Shown: positions 45,643 to 56,882 of the stretch, piece after piece
How the letters are laid out: every line of letters starts with the position of its first letter
Numbering within the stretch: position 1 is the first letter of the stretch
NCBI RefSeq assembly: GCF_046523945.1
Contig: NZ_CP171363.1
Coordinates: 2,542,001 to 2,606,000 of the forward strand
Direction of reading: 5' to 3'
DNA: 64,000 nucleotides
Source: Faucicola mancuniensis
GTDB lineage: Bacteria; Pseudomonadota; Gammaproteobacteria; Pseudomonadales; Moraxellaceae
The notes under the pieces: generated by a model
The model's database searches: none
What the model was told of the DNA's origin: nothing
The model's input: only the letters and a program-made list of their open reading frames with translations
Position numbers and translations under genes: made by a program

Positions 45643-46062
45643 CTAATCTAATATTAAGTAAATATTTGGCATCTTTTCTGTTAGGACAGACAATAGATTT
45701 TCATTTGTGAAGGAACTTTTTCCTCTAAGCACCATTTTGATCTCTCCACTCACACTAGAAAAATAAGAATCAGTTAAAATAGTTAGAACTTTTTGAGAAA
45801 ATATTGGCTCTTTATTGCTAAAATAACCCCATCCGTCAATATATATATCATGCCATTTTAACCAATTTTCTATAAAATAATCAGAAACAACATCTGCTAA
45901 GGCATCTAGACTCGAGCCTGTTTGTAGTTTAGGGCTAGATTGACCACACAACTTATTCCCTATTTCTTTAATGAAATCTTCCTTACGGACACATTTTAAT
46001 AAATTTATACTTATTTTATTTTTACTTTTTGGCGTTTCATTTTTTTCATAGAAATAAATCAT
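45643..46062 (-). CDS. cdiI: Barstar-like immunity protein for CdiA-3
   Basis: 139 residues. The segment GSSLDALADVVSDYFIENWL resembles the barstar helix that fills the barnase active site (NLDALWDCL in barstar), followed by an alpha/beta end (GEIKMVLRGKSSFT ... IYLILD, as in barstar's ITIILS). The ATG overlaps the cdiA-3 TGA (ATGA, 46059-46062). It should bind and block the barnase-like toxin. Longer than barstar (90 residues), with an insertion before the end. Confidence 0.75.
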   Translation of the reverse strand: MIYFYEKNETPKSKNKISINLLKCVRKEDFIKEIGNKLCGQSSPKLQTGSSLDALADVVSDYFIENWLKWHDIYIDGWGYFSNKEPIFSQKVLTILTDSYFSSVSGEIKMVLRGKSSFTNENLLSVLTEKMPNIYLILD

Positions 46063-49000
46063 TTGATTCTCCCGAAAGGTTTACCACCTGTATCTCCATA
46101 ATGAGTTCCAGTATAGTACATACGCCCATCACTCCCAACTACTATTCTATCTATACCTGCATTAGTTCCACCTCTGTTATTAGCAATGTCGTACTCTTTA
46201 TAGGTAATTATATTACCGTTAGCAGTCGTAGAAGGTAAATCTCCATTACGATTCCCAAAATCTGAACCCCATTTTTTCTGTCTATTAGCAGGTAAATTTT
46301 CTGGTATAGTATTCTTATTTATATGGGAAATAGTTTCATTTGCTGCATCTTTGATATCTTTAGGTAATCTGTTTAAATTAAAATCAACTTTATCAAAGCA
46401 TTTATTATGAACCCAAACACCTTCGACCTTATAATTACCCGCAATAAAGTAAGTATGGTCATTATCAACCGTCAGATTATAAGCAGATAATGGTTCATCT
46501 TTTACCTCCACATGCTGTACTACTTGCCATTTACCATCTTGTGATAAAAGCTCATATCCCGCTTTAAGATTACTCGCATCTACCCATTGAGCATTTTTAA
46601 TATCACCTTGATAATTATGACCCTCTGATGATGGCGGTAGAGTTGAATTGTCTTCATTGGTGATACGAGTAAAAAATGGATGAATTTTATTGGAAACAAT
46701 AGCTTGCGAGTTACCATTCTTATCTTTAATAGTTATATAAACTGTTTGTTGATAAGAATTATTATATTGATTCAAAACTTTTTGATAAGAAACTTCACCT
46801 GTAAATTCATTCTTCGCTAAAACCATATCGCCAATTTTAATATCGGCAATCGGTTTATAACCATTTTGAGTTTCTACAATCATGTCGCCACGGAAGGAGC
46901 ATAAGCCTTTGGCGGGTTTTTGCTGAACAGCAGGTTTCGCCTTACTTACCGTACCTAATCTACCAGTTCCACCACCCCAAAGCTCTGCATTCATTAAATC
47001 TGCTGCAATAGCATCCATAGTTCTATTTTCAGCTCGAGCAACATTACCTATACCACGAGTAATAGTGTTACTAAAAGCAAAGTCATTACTCATTGTTACA
47101 TTTGCTCTAAGATTACCACCTCCTAGAGATTCAATTCTTGTATAATCGCTTGCAAAAGGTGATGTTTTATTTTCAGGAAACCCTGCATAAAAATTAGCAA
47201 TTTCAGCTTTACATTGAGCATTATTAAATCTGGTTATACAAACGTTTTGAAGCCTCGCATCTTGTTGCTTACTTAAATTCTGATAGTAAGCATTTATACC
47301 CTGCTTACAATAATTATCATTTCCACAAGCTTTAAGCTGATCTCCCCATTTTTGTAACTGGACGTGATTTAAATAATTGTTCTCCGTCTGATTAACATTA
47401 TTAGCAACACCACTTATCTCACCTGTAGTCCCACCAATACCAGCCGATAATCCAACTAAAACAGCTTTTCTAGTCTCATCATCATAGCCTTGATTTTTCA
47501 AATACTCATCAACTTTTGGTATCACAAATGCTGTACCACCACCAGCCACAGCCCCTTTAATAGAGCCTGTGCCTAACGCACTAACTGCGGTATGAAGTGC
47601 CACACGATAAACACCACCCTCACCCCATTTTTCGGCTTCTTCAGTATTTCCTACATGAATAAGCTCAAGTTGTTTTTGTCCTGCATAATCTCCGACCATT
47701 TTCGGAGCTTCCTGCCCAAACGCTTGCGTAATCTGAGTTTGATTGTTAAGTTCAGCATTTAACTGTTCTGCATTAAACGTATTTCTTAACGGCTCATTGA
47801 GTATGTCTACAGTCTTATTCGTCACCTGCGACTGCCCTGCCATCCCTGTCACCGCCCCATACGTGGTACTGGTATCACTATCCCCCACCTTACCATAACC
47901 AATACCGCTGATAGACGGCGAAGCTAACCCTGTTTTGTTGGCATTTAACCCTGCACTGATACCGCCACTTATCGATTGACCGTGATAATGAATGTGGTTT
48001 TGTATATCACCGACTTCTAACCCACCTTTAAACTGAGTCTGATTCGCTTCAGGGGTGGCAGTGGTAAAATATGCCCCATTAAAAGAGCTTTTACCATCAA
48101 CCACCATATCAGAAGATTGGTACTGTAGCCCTGTCTGCTCAGTCACTTGGGCTAAGTCCATGGAGAGATTGGATTTACCGCCATTGATACTCACATTTTG
48201 TGGGATGCCTTGCATAGACACGTCGGCACTAAAGCCTACATTTTTTTGTTTACCGTCATATTTAGCGGTATCTTGACGACTGGTCGCAATAATCCCGCCA
48301 CCGATGTGACCTGTGGCATAATCACCTTTCACCACCGCACCATCAAGCACCAAGTTACCACCGATGTTTTGATAGGTTGTACCACCGACATTGATATGAG
48401 AGTTGGCATTGGTGGTGGTTTCGCCATTGCCATAACCTTTTGCCATATTGGCATTGGCAGTAATACCTGCTCCATTTTGCGTGCTGGCATACACCCCAAT
48501 GCCAAAGCCATTAGATTTATTACTGGTACGGTCATAGCCTGTACTGGATGCGGCTTGGTAAATCACATCACCTTCAACGTTATTATACAAGTCTCCCACT
48601 AAGTTGATGTCACTGCCTGTCACAGTAAAGTCACTGTCTTTACCTTTGCCTGCAATGTTTAACACTAAGTTATTGGCATCAATGCTTGATGCCTCATTTT
48701 TACCTGATAGGCTATCTTGCACGCTTTTGTTGGATTGACTGCCAAGTGTGGCTTGAATGCGAGTATTGCCTACCCCAGCTAATCCTTCTTTGCTTAACTC
48801 ACTTTTTTGTAAGCTATCAACAGCACCTTGTACGCCTTTATCTAAGGTACGCAGCTTACTAAAGCCTGCAATACCCGCCATGACTTTCATTTTCTCACTG
48901 TTGGTGGTTTCACCCGCTTTCAGTAGACTATTAATGCTTTGAGCCTGATCGATTAAGCTATTAGACACACTCACGGTTAATCCGCTGGTTTTTTGGCTTT

Positions 49001-49683
49001 GGATATTGTGTGTTTGCGTTGTGGCAGTAGTATTACTCACGTTTGCCGATTTGGCATTAATCACCACCGTGCCATAATTGAGATCATGCACATTGTTCGT
49101 GGTTTGGTTTTTGGCATAGACTTTACTGCCAGTTTGCTGATAATGCTCACCTGCCGTGATAATGGTGTTACCATTTTTAGTTCCGACAATGCTACCAGTA
49201 TGTGACACACTGTCCGTGCTGTTTTGATTTTGGGTTCTTTGTGTGCCAATGGTGAAGCTGGCACCCCCATTGCCAAATAGCCCAGATTTTTTCTCGCCAT
49301 GACTGCTACTTTGATGTTCAGTGTTAGTCGCTGCATCAATGGTGACGTTTTTTCCACCCTTGATATAGGTGCCTTGCTGACTGATTGCATCGGTTGCCGT
49401 TAAATGCACGTTGTTTTTGGCATCAATGATGACACGGTTACCATTAATACTGCCTTTGATGGCTAAATCATTGTTATAACTGTAGTTGTCTTGGTTGGTT
49501 TTCTTACTTAACCAGTTTCTTTGGGTGGAGCGACTAGCAGTTTCTACGTTATTGGTTTCTCGACCTTCTTTAAAGCTGATATCCCCATTGTCCGCTTTAA
49601 GATAGGTTGTCCCATCTTCACTGTGAATGGTCGCTGCCGTACCAGTAATGTTGCCGTTTTTTGAGCGGATGATGGTGTCACCT
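46059..49683 (-). CDS. cdiA: CdiA-3 C-terminal part: repeats, HINT and barnase-like toxin
   Basis: Open frame of about 1,207 residues after the break near 49683. FHA repeats are followed by a pretoxin (GGVYRVALHTAVSALGTGSI, four Cys with CGNDNYCKQG). The HINT domain runs from LCSFRGDMIVETQNGYKPIA, through SNKIHPFFTRI, to NDHTYFIAGNYKVEGVWVHN. The toxin is the last about 110 residues: ANRQKKWGSDFGNRNGDLPS, NIITYKEYDI, AGIDRIVVGSDGRMYYTGTH and GGKPFGRIK. TYKEYDI, the following Arg residues and THY fit Glu73, Arg83/87 and His102 of barnase. It is probably a guanyl-specific RNase. Confidence 0.85.
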
Positions 49684-52600
49684 TTATACCACCACACTGC
49701 CAACATCTTCAGTATGCCCAGCTTTGATATAGTTGTTGTTATCATGAATGGCGTTGGTTTGATAACCAGTGTTGACGGCATTAAAGGCGATATTGCCACT
49801 GCTAATCAGTTGGGTGCTACCACCATGGTTAATCAGCTGACTGGCATTGAAGCTCGTGTTACCTGCCACATCAATGGCTAACGTGGTCAGTGGGTTGCCT
49901 TCATTATCCACTTGACCTTTTAAGCCATCTCCCACGTAGATGCTGGCAATTTGGTCAAGCCCAGTACGCCAAGTATTACTTTTGTTTTTTGAGCTTTCTG
50001 TGTGATATGTCGTTGAGGTGTTGTTTAAATTACCGCCCACACTCATTGACATAGCACTGTTAGCTTTGATGGTACCACCAATGTTGTTGGTGTCTTTTTT
50101 ACTATTGATTTGGATAAAGTTACCTTGAATGACACCGCCAGCATTGTTATTGACATTGTTGGCACTCACACGCAAGGCATGATGTCCCACAATGTTACCT
50201 GAATTGCTTAAATCCCCTGTGAGTTGTAGGTCAGTGTTGTAACCCGCTACTAAACTGCCATCCCCTTTGATGTCACCAACATTGGAGCGTACATAGACTT
50301 TAGGGACGAGGGCTTTTTGGGTTTGTCCATTAGGTAATGTCATGTCTTGTTCAACCAGCCAGACAATATCGGTGGTGAGCTGTGCCACCTGAGAAGCGGT
50401 CAGGGCAATACCTGGGCGTAGGTTTAACGCATTGGCACTGGTAATCCCATTGTCCATCAAGGCTTGGTACATGGCATCGTCACTGCGGTAGTCACCTAAG
50501 AAGCGTTTACCAGTGAGCACCATGATTTGATCACGAATCATGTGTTGTTCATAGTAGCCATCTCCCAGGCGTTTGTGCATATTGTCCTGATTGAGCCCCA
50601 AGCGTTTCATCATGTAGTCGGATGATAACCAGTTTTTATAACCGGCAAACGCAGGGTCAGTGACGATTAGATAGCCGTTGGGGTTGTTGGGGTCGATTTT
50701 GTAGAGAGCACTGTTGGGTAAGCTGACAGCGGTACCGGTGCGAATTTCTTGAGCTTTTTGGGTATTGATGCTTTGGTTTAGTTGGTTGATAAGGTCACTT
50801 AAGGTGGCGATATCAACTTTTTGTCCTCCTTGTTGGGCAACCACTAAGTCAGCTAGCTGTTTTTGTTGCTCAGCGGTTAGGTTGACTGGGTTGGTTTTAG
50901 TGAAGTCCTGTAAGGCTTTGATGGCGTCTTGGACCCTAGCAAGGCTTGCACGGTCAACTTGTGTGCCGTTATTGGCTGTTTTGACGACTGTTAGGAGCGT
51001 TTGTAAATTGCCAATCGCTTGGTTGACAGCTGCCACTTGTTTGGTATCAATTTGAGCTTGATTGGCTTGATTTTGATTGGCAACTGTGACCGCGGTGACA
51101 TACACGCCACTAACTGGATTATTAATGTTGAGAATTTTTAAATCATAAGGAGTACCTGTTGTTTTAGGATTCAGCGGTTGAGCCATATCTAATGGGGTTG
51201 AATTAGTATTTGTACCCCATTTTCCTTTGTAACACCAATTCCCTATACTCCTCCGACAGGTTTCATAAGGGCTATAATGGGTACCATTAAAATTCTCGTA
51301 ACTGTATTTGGGAGTGATAGTTGTGGCTTCAGCATCCACATTGCCTGCTTGACCATTTACTTTAATGGTACCGCCAGCAATAATTTGGCTTTTATTGGTG
51401 TTAAATTTACCCAAGTCAAATACCATGTTACTACCCGAAACAATTCGACTCGGGTCACTAGTCACGGTGTCTTGCCCACTTAATAGCTCTGTATATTTGT
51501 AGCCATAATAATTATCATATAGCTCACCCGTTTTTAGAATTTTTAATCTATGGCGTCCGTCATTGTTATCTTCAGACGTAATTTCAACTACTTTTTCATT
51601 ATAAATTGGATTACTACCATCACCTGAAATGCTATACTCAACTATCGGATTATTTTCAAGGACCTTTAACGCTGTTTTAAAATCCGCATTGATATTATTG
51701 AGTGTTTCAGTGGCAATCTGCATCGCACCCAATGACTCAATGGTTGCCCCACGGTTGGTCACGGTGGTGGCTTTGCCAGTGGCATGATTCTCGCTGTCTA
51801 AATCACCCCCAATGTGCAACTCACCATTACTTAAAATCTGAGCTTGACCATTAAAATCACTGTTAAATTTACCACGACGTGCCGTATTTGGGTTATTGTT
51901 TAAGGTTTTTACCCCAATGTCCAAGCGTTCACGAGCGGCAATTACTGGGGCAGAATTAAGCGTATTGCCTGGGGTGTTATTAAGCGTATCGGCTTTAATC
52001 GCTAAATGCGTGCCATAGATACGACCCTCACTTAAATTATTCACCGCATTGCCAGCAGTAATCAAGGTGTCATTACCATTAATTAACCCATGATTGTTGA
52101 TATCACCAGTGGCGTTTAATAACGTGGAGGCATTACTGACTAATTCACCGGTTTGGGTGTTGTTAATGTCTTTGGCATTGACCGTCAGTTGTTTGTCAGC
52201 AGATAACGTACCGTCATTATTTACATTGCCTTGAGTGGTGATGGTTAATTCATTGGCGAGTAATTTATCACCTTTGGCATTGGTATAGTCAACCATTTGG
52301 TTAAGTGTCAGGCGATTGCCGCTGATTTCGCCGCCGTTGCTGATAGAACTAGCACTCAAGCTCGTCTCATTAGCTCGAATCACACCGCCAGCATTGGTAA
52401 TGTTGCCCGTACTGCCTTGAGTGGTAATGGTTTTGGCTTCAATATGTCCGTTAGTGTTAGTTAGGCTTTGTCCCATCGCAACCTGGATGCCTTGATTGGC
52501 TAATAGTTGCCCTTGGATGTTATTCAAGGTTTGGGCATGAATCACTAAGTCATTACCTGCCACAATACCTTGATTGAGACTAACTTTGGTTAAATCTTGT

Positions 52601-55600
52601 TTGGTGTTTTGGTTATCAATACTATTGACGTTTAAAGTCATATTCTTAGTGGCACTGATAAGGCTACCGACTCCCGTGTTGGCTAAACCATTGGCGGTAA
52701 TCGTGGTACTATCGCCCCACAGTTTACCGCTTTGGTTGTTGAGTGTGGCACTGGTGCCTGTGATGATTAACTGCTGATTACTGCCTATCACTCCTTGTTG
52801 ATTGTTAATCTCATTGCCTGTGCTGGTGAGCGATAAGGCATCAGTAGCATTGATTAGACCTGATTGGTTGGAGATATCGCTTGCTTGCAATACGGCTTTG
52901 CCGTTGGCTAAAATCCCCCGACCTTCGCCTTGGGTGTTTTGGTTATCTAGCAAACCAGTCGTGGTTAAGGTTAGTTGACCATCTTTATCCGCTTGTTGGA
53001 TACTGCCACCTTGGTTATTTAGGCTTTGAGCAGCTATAGTCACATTATTACCAATGACTTGACCAGCATGGTTGTCCATGACGCCTTGCGTGCTTGAGTT
53101 GATATTGGTTTGCGTGCTGATCACACCTTGGTTAGTTAAGGTTTGTTGGGTTAAGTTGATATCTTTGCCCGCTTGAATATTACCGCTCGCTTGGTTAGTC
53201 AGTTTTTGGCTGCTTGCGGTAATGGCATCTTGGCTGCTGATGGTAGCATTATTGTTTAAGGTGTCACCGCCGATGTTTAATGCTTGATTGCTATAAATTA
53301 AACCAGCATTGGTATTATTGAGGGTGTCTGCGTGGATATCAGCGGTGGTATTGGCTAATAGCTGAGCTTTCGTATCATTATTTAAGGTTCGTGCATTGAC
53401 GTACAATGCTTGAGCACTTTGGAGTACAGCTTTTTCACCGCTGTTGGCTAGAATGCCAGCGTTTACGGTTAAATCACCTGTGCTGGCAATGACCTGACCT
53501 TGGTTATTATTTAAACTGCCTGCGGTGACGGAAAGTTGATCGGCTTGTATACCCCCAATATCATTGTTAAGCGTACCAGACACCGTGGCAGTTAGTTTGC
53601 CATTGGATAGCAGTTTGCCCGTTTGGCTATTATCAAGATTTTGGGCAATTAGCGTCGCTGTGCCAGTCCCGGCATGAATGACTTCGCCACCTTGGTTCTG
53701 GATATCGCCCGTTGCCATTAAGCTAAGATTGGTGGCATTGCCGCCTAAGTGACCTTGCTGATTGTCAATGGTACCCGTGGTTAATACAAAGTCTTGAGTG
53801 CCTGTTTGCTCAAGGGTGCCTCGTTGGTTGGACAGTGATTGCACTTTAAGTTGGTAACTATCGGCTTGCGTTATAGCGGCATTGTGGTTAAGGGCGTTGG
53901 CGGTGAAACTGGCTTGTTGGCTAACTTTGTTTTGTGATTGACTTAAATCGATATTACCCAAGGTGTTTAATGACAGATTAACCACTTGATTACGACTGCC
54001 GTGGTAGTCGAGTGCTGAACCCGTGACTGTCATACCCCCACTGGCAACATTGTTACCTTGGTTATGCTGTACACCAGTACTGGTGATGGTCAAGTGTTGT
54101 GGGGTGGTTGATAAGCTATTATCAGGGCTTAATCCTGCCACCAATCGACTACTTTGGGCTTGATTAAGTTCACCGGTTTGAATTGCTAAACGACCTTGGG
54201 CGGCAATCGTTGCTGTGTTGCTCAAATTAGTTTGGTTGTTGATATGCGTATTGGCTAAACTTGAAATGCTGCCACGATTGTTCAAGATTTGACTGTTAAG
54301 GTTTAAGTCCCCACGACTGGTTAGCTGAGCTGAGTTGGTGACCGCTTGAGCCGTTAGGACCAAGCTGCCATTATCACTGTAAATAACCCCGTTACCGGTA
54401 TTGTTTAAATCACCCTTGAGGTTAAGTTGATTGGCTTTTACGGTTCCTGTGGTATTGCTAGCAACCACTTGACCGTCGGTATTGATTAGGGTATGTGCAC
54501 TAACGGTTAAGCCATCCCCTTGAATTTGTCCTTGGCTATTATCAATATCGCCAGCAATCTGCCAGGTTTGATCGGCTAGGCTTAAGATATTGCCCTTGTC
54601 GCTGTTATTTACATTATTTGCGGTTAAACTTAACTGACCATTACCTGCATGTTCAATACGACCCGCTTTATTTTTTAACGTTGGGGTATTGATTATGAAG
54701 TTTTGGCTATTGGTGGCAATCTGACCTTGTTGGTTGCTAATACCGCCAGCGAAATTAAAGGTTAAGTCAGCAGTACCACTTTGTCTAATTGAGCCGCGTT
54801 GGTTATTTAGCTGGTTGCCTGTTAGTTGCAGGGTTTGACCACTTAGTGTACCGTCTTGGTTATTTAGCGTGCCTTTAGCAACCAGCGTCAACTGATGGAT
54901 GGCGGTAAGGCTTGCCCCTTTCGTTGATAAATCCCCTTGGCTTGCCATCTCAATATCCGCTGCTTGGGTTTTGCTGCCATTTAAGTCAGTTGGATTGCCT
55001 TGTAAGCTAGCTTTGCCGGTCGCAATATGGGTACCACTACTGGTGAGTATACCCACTGCATTCATGGTTAGGTTGGCTGGGGTGGTGCTTAAATTGCCTT
55101 GGGTGTCAATGCCTGCGGCTAATATGCCGGTGTTGTTGACGGTTTGGGCGTGAATATTGGTGTTGCCTTGAGCGGCGATTAAACCCGTAGCCGTGTTGGT
55201 CAGACTGCCCATGGTAAGCGTATTACCTGTGGTGCCATACAGTTGCCCACTGTTGGTAAGTGTCTGGCTGGTGGTGCTGAGTTTACCACCTGCTACCACA
55301 CTGCCTTTGTCATTTTTGATATCGGTCGCATGTAAGCTCGCATCACCTTGAGCCATGATATGACCATTTTGGTTGGTCAGGTTGCCTTGGCTATCAAGGT
55401 TTAAATTGCCCTCCGCTTGAATCGTGCCTTGGCTGTTGTAAACTTGGGTAGCCGTGATGGTGGCTTGTTTGCCTTGAATACTGCCTTGTTGATTGTTTAA
55501 TTCACTTGTGCTAAGGCTAATATCGCCTAGGGTGGCTAAGACACCTTGTTGGTTGTTAATTTGCGGGGCGGTGAGGCTAATCCCTTGTTTGGCAACAATT

Positions 55601-56766
55601 TGCCCTTGTTGGTTGTTAAAACGGGTTAACTGCCAATCGAGTTTGTCAAGTTGGATACGACTGTTGATGTTGTCAATTGCTTGGGTGTTTAATCCATTAA
55701 CCACAATACTACCTTGGCGTTGATTGGTAACGCTTGGGCTGGTCACTGTCATGGCACCATTGGCAGTGATGACGGCATTATTGCCTTGGTTGACTAAATT
55801 GTCCGCTTGGATATTGCCATCGGCGGTTATGGGTGCAAGCACCGGTTGATGGCTGTCCGTTGTCGGTGTGGTAGCGGTTGAGTTTGCCACTTGCTTGGTT
55901 GATCCAGTTTGTGCGGTTGATGGGGCAGTGGCTAGGGTTGGGGTAGTCGTCGCTGGGTGCTTGTCGTATAGGCTTTGACCAATGACGGCGTTGTCTTGGT
56001 TGGTTAAGTGTTGACTGGTCACATCAAGTTTACCACTGCCGGTTTGTTCAATACGGCCTTGGTTGGCCAGGCTTGGGGTTTTTATATTGACTTGTCCGGC
56101 ACTGATGAGCCCTGTGTTAGTGATTTGGCTTTGAGTAGTGGCATCGGTTTGGCCATGACTGCTAATGACGCCGCTGTTTTTAAGGGTTGGGCTGTCCAGT
56201 TTGACACTATCGGTGCTGCTGCTAACGGTGCCTTGGTTGTCAATACTACCGGTGTGTTTTAGATTTACCCCTTGTTTGGCGTTCATGGAGCCGGTGTTAA
56301 TGAGGTTACCTTGGTTGTCTAGCGTGAGTGTGCTACTACTGCTGATGTCACCAGCATTGGTCACCCCCATACCTTTGTCGGTACCAATCAGACGAATTCT
56401 GCCAGCATACATGCCGCCTAGGCTTGAGATGTCTAAAGCCACGCCCGTGCTTTGATTGACACCGTTGTGACTAATTTTAGTGGTGGCTGGATTGGTTTCA
56501 TAGCTAACCGTGTTGTTACCCGTAATGACATCAAGCTGTTTGCTGTAAACTTTAGCGTTAAGGGCAGTGGCTTGGCTAATCAGCTGGGTATAGTCGCTTT
56601 GGCTATCATCTAAGCCTTTGCCTTCAACGGTCATCTTACCGCTACCTATTTGAAATCCGGTTAAAGTGTCGTTGTTAAAGGTGGGTTTACCGGTGGTGAG
56701 CGTGGTACGAGCAGCGTTGATAAAACCACAGCCTGAGCAGGTGATACCCGCGGGATTGGCAATCAC
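49684..56766 (-). CDS. cdiA: CdiA-3 main repeat region (reads through the break seen in copies 1 and 2)
   Basis: 2,360 residues from an internal ATG (MIANPAGITCSGCGFINAAR); the frame is open from about 56985. It contains the second half of the TPS domain, the beta-helix repeats and the segment that lies after the first frameshift in copies 1 and 2, which shows that those were one gene. It stops at TAA 49684-49686, created where the other copies have GGCC or a derivative. Confidence 0.85.
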   Translation of the reverse strand: MIANPAGITCSGCGFINAARTTLTTGKPTFNNDTLTGFQIGSGKMTVEGKGLDDSQSDYTQLISQATALNAKVYSKQLDVITGNNTVSYETNPATTKISHNGVNQSTGVALDISSLGGMYAGRIRLIGTDKGMGVTNAGDISSSSTLTLDNQGNLINTGSMNAKQGVNLKHTGSIDNQGTVSSSTDSVKLDSPTLKNSGVISSHGQTDATTQSQITNTGLISAGQVNIKTPSLANQGRIEQTGSGKLDVTSQHLTNQDNAVIGQSLYDKHPATTTPTLATAPSTAQTGSTKQVANSTATTPTTDSHQPVLAPITADGNIQADNLVNQGNNAVITANGAMTVTSPSVTNQRQGSIVVNGLNTQAIDNINSRIQLDKLDWQLTRFNNQQGQIVAKQGISLTAPQINNQQGVLATLGDISLSTSELNNQQGSIQGKQATITATQVYNSQGTIQAEGNLNLDSQGNLTNQNGHIMAQGDASLHATDIKNDKGSVVAGGKLSTTSQTLTNSGQLYGTTGNTLTMGSLTNTATGLIAAQGNTNIHAQTVNNTGILAAGIDTQGNLSTTPANLTMNAVGILTSSGTHIATGKASLQGNPTDLNGSKTQAADIEMASQGDLSTKGASLTAIHQLTLVAKGTLNNQDGTLSGQTLQLTGNQLNNQRGSIRQSGTADLTFNFAGGISNQQGQIATNSQNFIINTPTLKNKAGRIEHAGNGQLSLTANNVNNSDKGNILSLADQTWQIAGDIDNSQGQIQGDGLTVSAHTLINTDGQVVASNTTGTVKANQLNLKGDLNNTGNGVIYSDNGSLVLTAQAVTNSAQLTSRGDLNLNSQILNNRGSISSLANTHINNQTNLSNTATIAAQGRLAIQTGELNQAQSSRLVAGLSPDNSLSTTPQHLTITSTGVQHNQGNNVASGGMTVTGSALDYHGSRNQVVNLSLNTLGNIDLSQSQNKVSQQASFTANALNHNAAITQADSYQLKVQSLSNQRGTLEQTGTQDFVLTTGTIDNQQGHLGGNATNLSLMATGDIQNQGGEVIHAGTGTATLIAQNLDNSQTGKLLSNGKLTATVSGTLNNDIGGIQADQLSVTAGSLNNNQGQVIASTGDLTVNAGILANSGEKAVLQSAQALYVNARTLNNDTKAQLLANTTADIHADTLNNTNAGLIYSNQALNIGGDTLNNNATISSQDAITASSQKLTNQASGNIQAGKDINLTQQTLTNQGVISTQTNINSSTQGVMDNHAGQVIGNNVTIAAQSLNNQGGSIQQADKDGQLTLTTTGLLDNQNTQGEGRGILANGKAVLQASDISNQSGLINATDALSLTSTGNEINNQQGVIGSNQQLIITGTSATLNNQSGKLWGDSTTITANGLANTGVGSLISATKNMTLNVNSIDNQNTKQDLTKVSLNQGIVAGNDLVIHAQTLNNIQGQLLANQGIQVAMGQSLTNTNGHIEAKTITTQGSTGNITNAGGVIRANETSLSASSISNGGEISGNRLTLNQMVDYTNAKGDKLLANELTITTQGNVNNDGTLSADKQLTVNAKDINNTQTGELVSNASTLLNATGDINNHGLINGNDTLITAGNAVNNLSEGRIYGTHLAIKADTLNNTPGNTLNSAPVIAARERLDIGVKTLNNNPNTARRGKFNSDFNGQAQILSNGELHIGGDLDSENHATGKATTVTNRGATIESLGAMQIATETLNNINADFKTALKVLENNPIVEYSISGDGSNPIYNEKVVEITSEDNNDGRHRLKILKTGELYDNYYGYKYTELLSGQDTVTSDPSRIVSGSNMVFDLGKFNTNKSQIIAGGTIKVNGQAGNVDAEATTITPKYSYENFNGTHYSPYETCRRSIGNWCYKGKWGTNTNSTPLDMAQPLNPKTTGTPYDLKILNINNPVSGVYVTAVTVANQNQANQAQIDTKQVAAVNQAIGNLQTLLTVVKTANNGTQVDRASLARVQDAIKALQDFTKTNPVNLTAEQQKQLADLVVAQQGGQKVDIATLSDLINQLNQSINTQKAQEIRTGTAVSLPNSALYKIDPNNPNGYLIVTDPAFAGYKNWLSSDYMMKRLGLNQDNMHKRLGDGYYEQHMIRDQIMVLTGKRFLGDYRSDDAMYQALMDNGITSANALNLRPGIALTASQVAQLTTDIVWLVEQDMTLPNGQTQKALVPKVYVRSNVGDIKGDGSLVAGYNTDLQLTGDLSNSGNIVGHHALRVSANNVNNNAGGVIQGNFIQINSKKDTNNIGGTIKANSAMSMSVGGNLNNTSTTYHTESSKNKSNTWRTGLDQIASIYVGDGLKGQVDNEGNPLTTLAIDVAGNTSFNASQLINHGGSTQLISSGNIAFNAVNTGYQTNAIHDNNNYIKAGHTEDVGSVVV

Positions 56767-56882
56767 CAGTTCGGCTTTACTACCCGTAATTTCGGTGTAG
56801 CCAGCTAACTGGCTTGGATTACTAGAATTGACTTGGTTTAAGATGAGTTTGGCTTCACCTTTGGCAAGCCATGGGTTACCCT

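Noticed and set aside
49684..49799. N-terminal 38 residues of the minus-strand frame starting at 49799
   Set aside because: This is out-of-frame translation upstream of the break; the real CdiA-3 C-terminal frame begins at about 49683.
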